Part shown: piece by piece, positions 8,952 to 18,079 of the stretch | Numbering within the stretch: the first letter of the stretch is position 1 | How the letters are laid out: the number at the start of each line of letters is the position of its first letter | From: an uncultured Flavobacteriales bacterium | GTDB taxonomy: Bacteria; Bacteroidota; Bacteroidia; Flavobacteriales_D; Crocinitomicaceae | Length of the DNA stretch: 64,000 bases | Reading direction: 5' to 3' | Assembly (NCBI GenBank): GCA_913054135.1 | Contig: CAJXJK010000006.1 | Coordinates: 1 to 64,000, forward strand | Notes under the pieces: generated by a model | Told to the model about the DNA's origin: nothing | The model's database searches: none | The model's input: only the letters and a program-made list of their open reading frames with translations | Translations under genes and position numbers: made by a program

Positions 8952-10805
8952 ATGGCAGAGAAAAAGACAAATTATACTGAAGACAATATACGTTCCCTTG
9001 ATTGGAAAGAGCATATTAGAATGCGTCCTGGAATGTATATCGGAAAACTAGGAGATGGGGCTGCGGCTGATGATGGTATATACGTTTTGGTGAAAGAGAT
9101 CATGGATAATTCAATTGATGAATTCGTGATGGGTAATGGAAAGAGGATTAACATTAAGATTAAAGATGGGATGGCCTCAGTGAGAGATTATGGTAGAGGG
9201 ATTCCTTTAGGAAAAGTAATCGACTGTGTCTCTAAGATAAACACTGGAGGTAAATACGATTCTAAAGCCTTTAAGAAATCGGTAGGCTTAAATGGTGTCG
9301 GTACTAAGGCTGTGAATGCATTGTCAGATCACTTTATGGTTTCATCAATTAGAGAAGGGGAGATTAAGAAGGCTACCTTTTCAAGAGGTGAACTTATCTC
9401 GGATGACAAGATTGAAAAGACAGAAGAACGCAACGGGACTTATTTTGAGTTTAATCCTGATAAAGAAATATTCAAAAATTATAAGTACAGAACTCCATAT
9501 TTAGAAAAACTTTTTTGGAATTATTGCTACTTAAATAGGGGCTTAGCGATTTACTTTAATAATCAGAAGTTCATTTCAGAGAATGGTTTGAAAGATCTTT
9601 TAGAGGATAATATGGAGAGCGATCCATTGTATCCAATCATTCATTTAGAAGGTGATGACATTGAAGTGGCTTTTACGCACGTGAGAACGTATGGTGAGAA
9701 CTATTATTCATTCGTTAACGGACAGCATACTACTCAAGGAGGAACTCACTTATCAGAATTTAGAGGAGCTGTTGCCAAGGTGATAAAAGATTTTTTCGGA
9801 AAGAATTATGATGCCGTAGACATCAGACAATCAATTGTTTCAGCTGTTTCAGTTAAAGTAATAGAGCCGGTATTTGAATCTCAAACGAAAACTAAATTAG
9901 GATCACAAGAAATAGAGCCAGGTGGTAAGTCAATGAGGGCCTTTATTAATGACTTCTTGAAGGTTGAACTTGATAATTTTCTTCACAAAAATCCAGAAAC
10001 TGCAGACATAATTGAGAAAAAGATTAAGCAATCTGAAAAGGAACGAAAAGAGTTGTCAGGTATTAGAAAGCTAGCAAGAGATAGAGCTAAGAAGGCTAGT
10101 CTTCACAATAAAAAATTAAGAGATTGTAGAATTCACTTCAATGAATTGAAAAAAGAAAGAAGAGAAGAATCTTCAATTTTCATTACCGAGGGAGATTCTG
10201 CAAGTGGATCTATCACGAAATCAAGAGATGTGAATACTCAAGCTGTTTTCAGTTTAAGAGGAAAACCACTAAATTCATTCGGCTTAACTAAGAAGGTAGT
10301 TTATGAGAATGAGGAGTTTAATCTCCTGCAGGCTGCGTTAAATATAGAAGATGGGATTGAAGGTTTAAGGTATAATCAAGTTATTATTGCAACAGATGCA
10401 GATGTTGACGGAATGCATATTCGTTTATTATTGTTGACCTTTTTCTTGCAATTTTTCCCTGAGTTGGTGAGAGGTGGACATGTTTATATTCTGCAAACTC
10501 CTTTGTTTAGAGTTCGTAATAAAAAGGAGACGAGATACTGTTATACTGAAGAAGAAAGACTTGACGCATTGGCTAATCTTGGTAGGAATCCAGAGATAAC
10601 TCGATTCAAAGGTTTAGGAGAGATTTCACCTGATGAGTTCAAGAACTTCATAGGTGAAGATATCCGATTAGATCCAGTGCTTATTGGTAAGGACGCTAAG
10701 ATTGAAGACATATTGAGTTACTACATGGGGAAAAACACTCCAGATAGACAAGAGTTTATCATAGGCAATCTTAAAGTGGAAGACGCCATTGAAGAGGTTG
10801 CTTAA
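8952..10805 (+). CDS. parE: DNA topoisomerase IV subunit B
   Basis: A 617-residue type IIA topoisomerase ATPase subunit. The GHKL ATPase has Asn53 in MDNSIDEF for Mg-[12 protein letters not shown], and the lid motif [14 protein letters not shown]. The transducer domain follows, and the TOPRIM domain has E413 in EGDSAS and D482/D484/D486 in DADVDGMH. With ParC it decatenates daughter chromosomes and relaxes supercoils. I start at the ATG of [12 protein letters not shown]; an upstream in-frame TTG at 8922 lies inside the promoter. The short length and this N-terminus are typical of Bacteroidota ParE rather than GyrB. parC follows after three unrelated genes. Confidence 0.95.
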   Translation: MAEKKTNYTEDNIRSLDWKEHIRMRPGMYIGKLGDGAAADDGIYVLVKEIMDNSIDEFVMGNGKRINIKIKDGMASVRDYGRGIPLGKVIDCVSKINTGGKYDSKAFKKSVGLNGVGTKAVNALSDHFMVSSIREGEIKKATFSRGELISDDKIEKTEERNGTYFEFNPDKEIFKNYKYRTPYLEKLFWNYCYLNRGLAIYFNNQKFISENGLKDLLEDNMESDPLYPIIHLEGDDIEVAFTHVRTYGENYYSFVNGQHTTQGGTHLSEFRGAVAKVIKDFFGKNYDAVDIRQSIVSAVSVKVIEPVFESQTKTKLGSQEIEPGGKSMRAFINDFLKVELDNFLHKNPETADIIEKKIKQSEKERKELSGIRKLARDRAKKASLHNKKLRDCRIHFNELKKERREESSIFITEGDSASGSITKSRDVNTQAVFSLRGKPLNSFGLTKKVVYENEEFNLLQAALNIEDGIEGLRYNQVIIATDADVDGMHIRLLLLTFFLQFFPELVRGGHVYILQTPLFRVRNKKETRYCYTEEERLDALANLGRNPEITRFKGLGEISPDEFKNFIGEDIRLDPVLIGKDAKIEDILSYYMGKNTPDRQEFIIGNLKVEDAIEEVA

Positions 10806-10872
10806 ATCAACGAAAAATACACTTTACATTTTTTTGATGGTGTCCATAAAACATTTTGTTTAATTTGAAGCC

Positions 10873-11580
10873 ATGCATTTAAGAAAAACATTTTTTGCCT
10901 TTCTTTCTTTTCTATCTATTTCAGCATTCAGTCAGGGCAACACTGGTACTGTGAAATTTTTAGTTGAAGTGGATAATGGCTATTTCGAGATTTTGATTGA
11001 TGATACACTGTATCTTAAAAACTACAAAACTACCTTAGAGGCGGGACAGCATTCTGCAAAAGTATGGTCTCCAGGCTACATCACAACTGAAGTATCGTTT
11101 GAAATTAAAGCAAATGAAACAGTTGAGCAGTTTGTCGAAATGGCAATATCTAATGAGAGACAAGTTTATGAGAAGGAGTACAGTGCTTATCGCATGAAGT
11201 TTCATAAGTCTCTAACCATTCCTGGTAGTGTGACTCTGGCTACTGCCATAACCTCTGGAACTTTCATGATTTTAGCATATGATCGAAAAATACAAACCTT
11301 AAAAGATGTTGATCTCTATCATGCTGCTCCTAATCTTGAACAAGTTGAATTGCATAAGTCTCGTATTGCAATCAATAATAGTAAATACAATAGGTACAGA
11401 GCGGGCTATTATATTACGGGAGGACTTTCTATTCTATCTTTAGCAACCACTATTTATACTTATACCAAGTTCAAGAAAAATAATATCGAACCCACACTCA
11501 ATTCTGAAAGCCCTTTTAAAGATAGGTTTTCATGGAGCGTTTCGCCCGTAAGTTTTGGATTAACATATAGAATAGGATGA
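10873..11580 (+). CDS. Exported PEGA-like membrane protein of unknown function
   Basis: A 235-residue protein with a signal peptide (cleavage near AFSQG). A beta-rich region at about 25-95 has the PEGA-domain style of a bound display strand and an 'aGxHxxKVWSPGY' turn. Two hydrophobic segments follow (about 117-135 and 175-195), separated by a polar helix. PEGA-like domains are found in surface proteins and probably mediate binding. The gene overlaps the next one by ATGA, so the two are translationally coupled. I do not recognise a specific function. Confidence 0.65.
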   Translation: MHLRKTFFAFLSFLSISAFSQGNTGTVKFLVEVDNGYFEILIDDTLYLKNYKTTLEAGQHSAKVWSPGYITTEVSFEIKANETVEQFVEMAISNERQVYEKEYSAYRMKFHKSLTIPGSVTLATAITSGTFMILAYDRKIQTLKDVDLYHAAPNLEQVELHKSRIAINNSKYNRYRAGYYITGGLSILSLATTIYTYTKFKKNNIEPTLNSESPFKDRFSWSVSPVSFGLTYRIG

Positions 11581-11996
11581 AAAGATTATTATTTGCTTTA
11601 ATTGGATTTGCACTTCTATCTTCTTGTTTAAAGAAGTTGCCAGAAGTTGAATCTGCGAACACAAATATTTTTGATACGGCTTATGCGGGTGAAAGATGGT
11701 TTGTTGTAGAGGACGTTTATTTATACACAACTAATAATACCCAATATGTTGAAGTTGAGTACAAAATCCCACAGAGTTTTGCTCCTGATCTGAGTCCTAC
11801 GGGTATAATGGTTGAAGGAAACTGTAATGATTACGATAGTCAATTAGATTCCGCCATTATTGGATCTGATGGCTCTTATTATGGCGGATTTAATTATCAA
11901 TATGATGGCTCAACCAACTTTTGTCTTGAAGCAGGCGTCTTTATAAGAGAACTTGATTATTCTATTAATAAGTTTACTGAATGTGCTGACTTATAA
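11577..11996 (+). CDS. Small lipoprotein of unknown function
   Basis: A 139-residue protein with a clear lipobox (FALLSSC, Cys at about 17) and a mature domain with alternating polar and aromatic residues that looks beta-rich. Two further cysteines (GNC and NFC) and a terminal EC may form disulfides. Its ATG overlaps the stop of the PEGA-like gene (ATGA), so the two products are probably made together and act in the envelope. No family recognised. Confidence 0.65.
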   Translation: MKRLLFALIGFALLSSCLKKLPEVESANTNIFDTAYAGERWFVVEDVYLYTTNNTQYVEVEYKIPQSFAPDLSPTGIMVEGNCNDYDSQLDSAIIGSDGSYYGGFNYQYDGSTNFCLEAGVFIRELDYSINKFTECADL

Positions 11997-12038
11997 AGTC
12001 AATGTTCGTTTATTAATTTTTTATTAATTTAGCCCAAT

Positions 12039-13835
12039 ATGAAGCTGTTGTCCGTCCTAGTATTAGCATTCTGTTCAATGTCAAGTGTGAATGCGCAATA
12101 CACTTGGACGAGCCAAGTTTCTAATACTACCACTTCAATTACGGATGTTCATTTTGCTCCAACTGGGAATGCCATAGGGATATACGGAACAAGTCTTGGT
12201 CAAATAGGGAGAACTAATGATGGCGGTTTGACATGGACAGAAGTTTATGATATTCCGCAAATCAATTCAGATTGGACAACAGAAAATATAATTGGTGCTT
12301 TCATTGATGACGCTCAAAATTGTGTGGTGGCTACTAATGGTGGGGCCTTCTATAATTCTACCAACGGCGGTACTACCTGGAATTTAACTTATAGCAATGC
12401 GCCACCTTTTTGTAATTCAATGACGGAATCAGATGGTAAAGTTTTTGTTGGTGGGTCAAGTAAAGTCTATTTTTCAGAAGATGTTGGCGCAACATGGGAT
12501 TCGGTAGCTGTATCGGCAATTTCATCTATAAATGACATTTCCTTCCATAATACTTACGGCGCTTTTGTGACCAACAGTCAAATTTTTACGTCTGCTGATC
12601 ATGGTGATTCATGGTCGGAAGTATCAGGTCTTCCTCATCAATATGATATTAGAGGGGTCGCAATGGTTAGTAATACTACATTTTTCACTGTCGGCAAATT
12701 CGGAGAAGTATTTGGAACTGATGATGGTGGGGTGAGTTGGTCTTCTGTGGTGTCTGGAACTTCAGAAGATTTAAATGATATTGAATTTGGAAATGCAACT
12801 AATGGAATAATTACTGGAGCAAACGGAACAGTTTTAATGACTTCAAATGGAGGTTTTGACCCTTGGGATGACAGTCCTCATACTGCTTCGCCGACTTCCT
12901 TGATTAGGACTGTTCATGCGCAAAATGCTAGCTATGCATGGTTTGCAAATTATGCCGGTGAAATTTATAAGTCTCCAAATAACGGTTATGATATAGAAAT
13001 CATAGAGTTTACTGGGCCTGATACGATTTGTTTTGATTCAGAATTCGATTTCACGATAAAGTTTTATGCTTCTGTTGGTGATGCTGCTTACCCAGAATTT
13101 CAAATCTTGCTTGGTGGATATTCACTTTTTGGTTCATATGTTTCCTATCCGGGAATCGTTCCATTTGGTGATACAGTAGAGTTTACACTGTCTGCTACTT
13201 CGACAATTGACAACCCTGTGGACGCAAGTAATGCCGTGAGTATTCAGGGATATACCCTAGATCAATCATTTATTGCTTGGTATTTCCCGCCAAATTCAGA
13301 TATCTACTTGAAAGGATACGACCCATATACTGTCTCCGGTCCTCACGAATTTTGTCCTGGAGACTTGGTGTCAATCACCGCCAGTGGTGGGGACAGTTAT
13401 TCATGGGTTGGTAATGTAGATAATCCATTCTTACCTACGAATATTGTGATTCCTGTCGTGAGTACGAATTATTTGGTAACGATTGAACAAGAATATTGTA
13501 CAGTCATTGATACCGTTTTTACGACTTTAGGAGACGTGTGTGATTCTTCTTCAGTTGATACCATAGCAGTTCCAGCAGGAGAGTATGCTTTTTCTCCGAA
13601 CGGTGATAATGTGAACGACTTTTTTGTTCTAGATTATCTTGAAGGAACAACTAATGATGTCAGAATATTCAATCGTTGGGGAGACTTATTAGCGAGCTTC
13701 ACAAATTATAATAATGAAGATATTGTTTGGGACGGAACCTATGAGGGAAGAAAAGTGCCTGGTGGTACTTACTTTTTTGTTGTTGAATACGAATCAAGCT
13801 TGAGTTCTTCGGGCTGGGTTCAAGTAGTCGAATAG
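12039..13835 (+). CDS. Secreted YCF48-like beta-propeller protein with type B T9SS C-terminal domain
   Basis: A 598-residue exported protein. After the signal peptide (ending SSVNAQ), residues 22-310 are repeats of the YCF48/sortilin type, each with a T-x-D-G-G-x-x-W pattern (TNDGGLTWTEV, TNGGTTWNL, TDDGGVSW). A middle beta-sandwich region (about 320-500) follows. The last 90 residues are a CHU_C/gliding-motility-type C-terminal domain: AFSPNGDNVNDFF, then VRIFNRWGDLL and GGTYFFVVEY. This is a type B T9SS signal, which directs secretion with attachment or release at the surface. The ligand is unknown; such proteins often act in adhesion or gliding. A TAATTTAG element sits shortly before the ATG. 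Confidence 0.85.
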   Translation: MKLLSVLVLAFCSMSSVNAQYTWTSQVSNTTTSITDVHFAPTGNAIGIYGTSLGQIGRTNDGGLTWTEVYDIPQINSDWTTENIIGAFIDDAQNCVVATNGGAFYNSTNGGTTWNLTYSNAPPFCNSMTESDGKVFVGGSSKVYFSEDVGATWDSVAVSAISSINDISFHNTYGAFVTNSQIFTSADHGDSWSEVSGLPHQYDIRGVAMVSNTTFFTVGKFGEVFGTDDGGVSWSSVVSGTSEDLNDIEFGNATNGIITGANGTVLMTSNGGFDPWDDSPHTASPTSLIRTVHAQNASYAWFANYAGEIYKSPNNGYDIEIIEFTGPDTICFDSEFDFTIKFYASVGDAAYPEFQILLGGYSLFGSYVSYPGIVPFGDTVEFTLSATSTIDNPVDASNAVSIQGYTLDQSFIAWYFPPNSDIYLKGYDPYTVSGPHEFCPGDLVSITASGGDSYSWVGNVDNPFLPTNIVIPVVSTNYLVTIEQEYCTVIDTVFTTLGDVCDSSSVDTIAVPAGEYAFSPNGDNVNDFFVLDYLEGTTNDVRIFNRWGDLLASFTNYNNEDIVWDGTYEGRKVPGGTYFFVVEYESSLSSSGWVQVVE

Positions 13836-13978
13836 TGGTGTTAATTTTTTGTTAACGACACTTAAATCATTAATCGTATTAGTTTAATCAATTAGTCTTT
13901 TTCTGGCACTATATTTTCATGCCTTAAAACGATTAATTGCCAGTTAATCAATCATGTTTATGATCGCATAGATGGCAG

Positions 13979-14006
13979 GTCCACATCATTTTGATGTGGA
14001 CTTTTT
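13979..14006 (+). terminator. Intrinsic terminator after the YCF48-like secreted protein
   Basis: GTCCACATCA (13979-13988) pairs perfectly with TGATGTGGAC (13992-14001) across a TTT loop and is followed by five T residues. It lies 143 bases after the stop codon, so the upstream mRNA would have a long 3' tail. Confidence 0.75.
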
Positions 14007-14175
14007 ATATGGTATTAATTCTCCCACTTTAATAATCTACTCAATCCTGATTATTTGAAGCTTGGTTTGCAGTCTGTGGTTAAATAGGTCATCTTATCAT
14101 CAGAAAAATAAGTGTTTCAACTTTGCATGTTAATAACTCTAGAGAAGAGTAATGCGTTCTTCTAGTCGAAGTAAT

Positions 14176-14183
14176 TATTTTTG
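14176..14183 (+). promoter_or_regulatory. TAnnTTTG promoter element of parC
   Basis: TATTTTTG, 12 bases before the parC ATG at 14196. It matches the element before parE (the same TATTTTTG), which could help keep the two subunits balanced although they are separated. Confidence 0.45.
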
Positions 14184-14195
14184 TTGGTTCAGTTT

Positions 14196-16928
14196 ATGTC
14201 TGAAGAAAACGAAGATCATATAGAAGACGAAGAGTTTCAACCTGATGGATATACAGAAGGTGAAGGAGGAATAGTGCCTTTATCAGGTATGTACAAAGAG
14301 TGGTTTTTGGATTATGCATCATATGTAATCCTTGAAAGAGCTGTTCCTGCTTTAATGGATGGTTTTAAACCCGTTCAAAGAAGAATCATGCACTCTATGA
14401 AAGAGATGGATGATGGCAGATACAATAAGGTAGCCAACATTATTGGTAATACCATGAAGTATCATCCACATGGAGATGCTTCAATTGGAGATGCTTTGGT
14501 TCAGGTAGGTCAGAAAGATCTTTTGATTGACATGCAAGGAAACTGGGGTAACATCCTAACAGGTGATTCTGCTGCAGCTGCAAGATATATTGAGGCAAGA
14601 TTGTCAAAACTAGCTTCTCACATTGTTTTTAATGCCAAGACTACAGAGTGGGTGCCGTCATATGATGGTAGAAATAAAGAACCCGTTCTTTTACCAGTTA
14701 AATTCCCGTTACTATTAGCTCAAGGAGCAGAAGGTATTGCGGTTGGAATGGCTTGTAAAATCATGCCGCATAATTTTATTGAGCTTGTTGATGCAAGTGT
14801 AGATGTTCTTAGAGGCAAGAAGGCCAACCTTATGCCTGATTTCCCTCAAGGTGGAATGGCTGACTTCTCTAACTACAATGAAGGTTTGAGAGGTGGTAAA
14901 ATCAGAATTAGAGCTAAGATTTCTAAAGAAGATTCTAAAACTCTTAAAATCTCAGAAATACCTTTTGGTACCACAACTGGGACCCTAATTGATTCAATTC
15001 TTAAGGCCAATGATAAAGGCAAGATCAAGATTAAGAAAGTAGAAGATAACACAGCTGCCGAAGTTGAAATATTAATATTCTTGGCACCTGGCGTGTCACC
15101 GGATAAAACAATTGACGCCTTATATGCATTCACGAATTGTGAAATGTCAATCTCGCCAAATACTTCTGTAATTGTCGATAATAAACCAATGTTTATATCG
15201 GTTAATGAAATCTTGAAAATCACAACCAATTCTACCGTTAATCTCTTAAAGAGAGAATTGGAAATCAGAAGAGCTGAATTAGAAGAGCAGTGGCATTTTG
15301 CCTCTCTTGAAAAGATATTTATTGAGAATAAGATATACATTGATTTTGATGGCAAAACCTATGATGAAGCTATTGAAGTAACACATAAGTTGCTCAAACC
15401 GCACATTAAACATTTGAAGCGAGAAGTGACAGATGATGATGTGAAAAGGCTTCTTGAAATTAAAATGAGAAGAATAACAAAGCATGATGCCGATAAAGCA
15501 GATACTTTTATTCAATCATTAGAAGACGAATTAAAGCAAATTGCCCATAATCTTGCGAATCTGATTGATTTTGCGATTGATTATTTTAAAGATTTAAAGA
15601 AGAAATTTGGAGAAGGAAGAGAGCGAAAAACTGAAATCAAAACATTTGATAATATCTCTGCCAGCAAAGTTGTTGTTGCAAATAAAAAACTTTATTTAGA
15701 TAGAAAAGAAGGCTTTATTGGTTGGGGATTAAGAGGTGCTGAATTCATTAAAGAATGCTCTGATTTAGATGACGTAATCATCTTTTTCAAAACAGGAAAG
15801 ATGATGGTGACTCGAATAGCAGACAAGAAGTTTGTTGGAAAAGGAATCATTCATTGTGCCGTTTGGAAAAAAGGTGATGAGCGAACTATCTATCATTTGA
15901 TATATAGAGATGGTGGAGAGGCTGGAGCTACAATGATGAAGAGGTTTGCCGTTAAAAGTATAACCAGAGATAAAGAATACGACCTTACTAAAGGAAATAA
16001 AGGTTCAAAAATCTACTATTTCTCATATCATCCAAATGGAGAAAGAGAGATAGTAAATGTTCAATTAAGACCAAGACCACATTTAAAGAGAGTTCGATTT
16101 GATATTGACTTTGGCGAATTGATAATCAAAGGGAGAGGTTCTGCCGGAAACAGAGTTACTAAAGAGATTGTCTCTAAAGTAGTTCAGAAAGAAGTTGGTG
16201 AATCAACTTTGTCTGCCACAAAAGTTTGGTGGGATGATGTAGTAAGTCGTTTGAATATAGATGATCGAGGTAAATTATTGGGTGAGTTTAAGGGAGATGA
16301 CAAAATATTGACCATTTATGAAAATGGTGAATATCGCTTATCAAATTGGGATGTGGCCAACAGGTATCCTGATAATTTGGTTCATATCGAAAAATGGCAT
16401 CCAGACCGTCCACTTTCAGTGGTATATTTTGATGGCGCGAAGAGCTTACATTATGTTAAGAGGTTTTTGATTGAAACGAAATCTGACAAACCTGTTTCTT
16501 TCATATCTGAAAGTGAGAACTCCAGTTTAGATGTGGTTTCAACTGCCTTTAAACCAGAAGTTAAGATAGTTTTCAATAAACGATTAAAAGAGACCAAGAA
16601 CTTGCCTGATAAGCATATTAAACTTGATGAGTTTATTGATGTTAAAGGAATGAAATCACAAGGGAATCAATTGACAAAGTTGAAGATTAAAGAGATCGCC
16701 CTTGTTGGACCAATTGAAGGAACTGAGCCATGGCCAGAACCTGAAAAGCCGATTGAGATAGAAGTGCCAACTGATTCTGCTGAAAAAGAACAGGTGACAG
16801 CTAAGGCTGATGAAGGACCTGTAGAGATTGAGTGGGATATGTCTGAAGATAAGAAAGATGAGGCAAAACCGAAAAAAGGTAACCCAATCAAAGACGAAGA
16901 AGATGATTCTCAAGCAAGTCTCTTTTAG
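14196..16928 (+). CDS. parC: DNA topoisomerase IV subunit A
   Basis: A 910-residue DNA breakage-reunion subunit. The acidic N-terminal leader (1-30) precedes the winged-helix core, with the catalytic tyrosine Tyr131 in AAARYIEARL and conserved KPVQRRIMHSM and YHPHGDASIGDAL segments. A C-terminal beta-pinwheel-like region and a long charged tail follow (about 850-910). This is the Bacteroidota ParC type rather than GyrA; a separate gyrA is present at 34.8 kb. I start at MSEENED; an in-frame TTG 15 bases upstream lies inside the promoter. The stop overlaps the start of the next lipoprotein gene by 26 bases in another frame. Confidence 0.95.
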   Translation: MSEENEDHIEDEEFQPDGYTEGEGGIVPLSGMYKEWFLDYASYVILERAVPALMDGFKPVQRRIMHSMKEMDDGRYNKVANIIGNTMKYHPHGDASIGDALVQVGQKDLLIDMQGNWGNILTGDSAAAARYIEARLSKLASHIVFNAKTTEWVPSYDGRNKEPVLLPVKFPLLLAQGAEGIAVGMACKIMPHNFIELVDASVDVLRGKKANLMPDFPQGGMADFSNYNEGLRGGKIRIRAKISKEDSKTLKISEIPFGTTTGTLIDSILKANDKGKIKIKKVEDNTAAEVEILIFLAPGVSPDKTIDALYAFTNCEMSISPNTSVIVDNKPMFISVNEILKITTNSTVNLLKRELEIRRAELEEQWHFASLEKIFIENKIYIDFDGKTYDEAIEVTHKLLKPHIKHLKREVTDDDVKRLLEIKMRRITKHDADKADTFIQSLEDELKQIAHNLANLIDFAIDYFKDLKKKFGEGRERKTEIKTFDNISASKVVVANKKLYLDRKEGFIGWGLRGAEFIKECSDLDDVIIFFKTGKMMVTRIADKKFVGKGIIHCAVWKKGDERTIYHLIYRDGGEAGATMMKRFAVKSITRDKEYDLTKGNKGSKIYYFSYHPNGEREIVNVQLRPRPHLKRVRFDIDFGELIIKGRGSAGNRVTKEIVSKVVQKEVGESTLSATKVWWDDVVSRLNIDDRGKLLGEFKGDDKILTIYENGEYRLSNWDVANRYPDNLVHIEKWHPDRPLSVVYFDGAKSLHYVKRFLIETKSDKPVSFISESENSSLDVVSTAFKPEVKIVFNKRLKETKNLPDKHIKLDEFIDVKGMKSQGNQLTKLKIKEIALVGPIEGTEPWPEPEKPIEIEVPTDSAEKEQVTAKADEGPVEIEWDMSEDKKDEAKPKKGNPIKDEEDDSQASLF

Positions 16929-17925
16929 TGTAATCTTATTTTTTTTACTCAATTCTTGTAATTCGAAGTACCCAATCCTTTTTGAAAAGGAAAGTGGATT
17001 ACCTAAACATCCTAGAGGATTATATGTTTTAAATGACTCTTCCTGGGCTACATCTGGCTATGATGGAGTGTTTGAAGTATATTCTGAATTCTCAAAAAAA
17101 TACTCTTATTCGATTGAAGGAATGGAAGATTTAAGAGATATTCAACTTTTAGAAGATGGTAGCGCAGTTCTTATGAATTCAGGAAACCTAGGACGCATTT
17201 GGCGATATTTTCCTGAAAATGATTCCTTGGCGCTTACGTACAAAAAGGATTCTGTGTTTTTGGACGGAATGGATTTTTGGAATAACCAATTCGGCATGGC
17301 ATTCGGAGATCCTGTTAACGGTAAACTGACCATTTTAAGAACTGAAGATTCTTCACAAACATGGAAAAGCCTTGACTATAATCTTATTCCTGATGGACTT
17401 GAAGGTGAAGCAGGTTTTGCTGCAAGTGGAAGCGGAATTAATTGTGTGGGCTACGGAACAGTATATATTGGTACAGGTGGAGGGAAGATTTCAAGACTTT
17501 ATACATCCAAAGATTTTGGATTGAATTGGGATGTGAAAAACACACCAATGAAATCTGACACTTCATATGGTATTTACTCAATGTATTTTTGGTCTGAGAA
17601 TGAGGGAGTGATAATTGGGGGTAGCTATAAGTATCCTTCTCTAAAAGACAGCATTTGCTTCTATACTCAGGACGCAGGGGATACCTGGCAAGAGAGGACC
17701 AATGGATTAGGTGGGTATTGTTCATCTATTCACGGTTCAGAAAATGGAGATTTATTGATTGCTACTGGTCGAACTGGAACATATATAACAAGAGATAAAG
17801 GGGTGAGCTGGCAAGAGTTTTCGGATGATCAATTTTACTCTGTAAGATATCATAATCGCAAAGCCTATTTTTCGGGCAGAAATGGGCAACTGAAAGTTCT
17901 TGATATAACTGCTCTTGAAAAGTAA
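16903..17925 (+). CDS. YCF48/sortilin-type repeat lipoprotein
   Basis: A 340-residue protein. The start at 16903 gives a proper lipoprotein signal (MILKQVSFSVILFFLLNSC); starting further upstream would add an implausible basic extension that only shadows parC. The mature part is a beta-propeller with repeats such as TEDSSQTWKSL, SKDFGLNWDV, TQDAGDTWQER and TRDKGVSWQEF, the pattern of YCF48-like and sialidase-like propellers. It probably sits on the outer or inner membrane as a binding protein. The 26-base overlap with parC indicates co-transcription. No catalytic residues are recognisable. Confidence 0.8.
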   Translation: MILKQVSFSVILFFLLNSCNSKYPILFEKESGLPKHPRGLYVLNDSSWATSGYDGVFEVYSEFSKKYSYSIEGMEDLRDIQLLEDGSAVLMNSGNLGRIWRYFPENDSLALTYKKDSVFLDGMDFWNNQFGMAFGDPVNGKLTILRTEDSSQTWKSLDYNLIPDGLEGEAGFAASGSGINCVGYGTVYIGTGGGKISRLYTSKDFGLNWDVKNTPMKSDTSYGIYSMYFWSENEGVIIGGSYKYPSLKDSICFYTQDAGDTWQERTNGLGGYCSSIHGSENGDLLIATGRTGTYITRDKGVSWQEFSDDQFYSVRYHNRKAYFSGRNGQLKVLDITALEK

Positions 17926-18040
17926 GTTTTTTAATGCCAATTTCAATATCATTCATCTATGAAAAATGGTCGTAGATGCACTGAATTTAGCACTACATAG
18001 AATTAGTGACTTTATTCAGCTTAATTTCCATCTAACTGAC

Positions 18041-18048
18041 TAATTTTG
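18041..18048 (+). promoter_or_regulatory. TAnnTTTG promoter element of the SpoIIE-PAS phosphatase gene
   Basis: TAATTTTG, 31 bases before the ATG at 18080. A -33 element is not convincing. Confidence 0.45.
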
Positions 18049-18079
18049 AGTGTAACCAATTAAAATAAATTGTCGAACC

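Larger units (their letters stand above)
13836..14195. other. Intergenic region upstream of parC
   Basis: A 360-base AT-rich gap. It holds the terminator at 13979-14006 and the parC promoter element at 14176-14183. I see no reading frame with coding character and no RNA gene in the rest. Confidence 0.6.

Noticed and set aside
16828-16902. Upstream start for the YCF48-like lipoprotein inside parC
   Set aside because: The added residues are basic and unlike a signal peptide, whereas the ATG at 16903 gives a clean lipoprotein signal.
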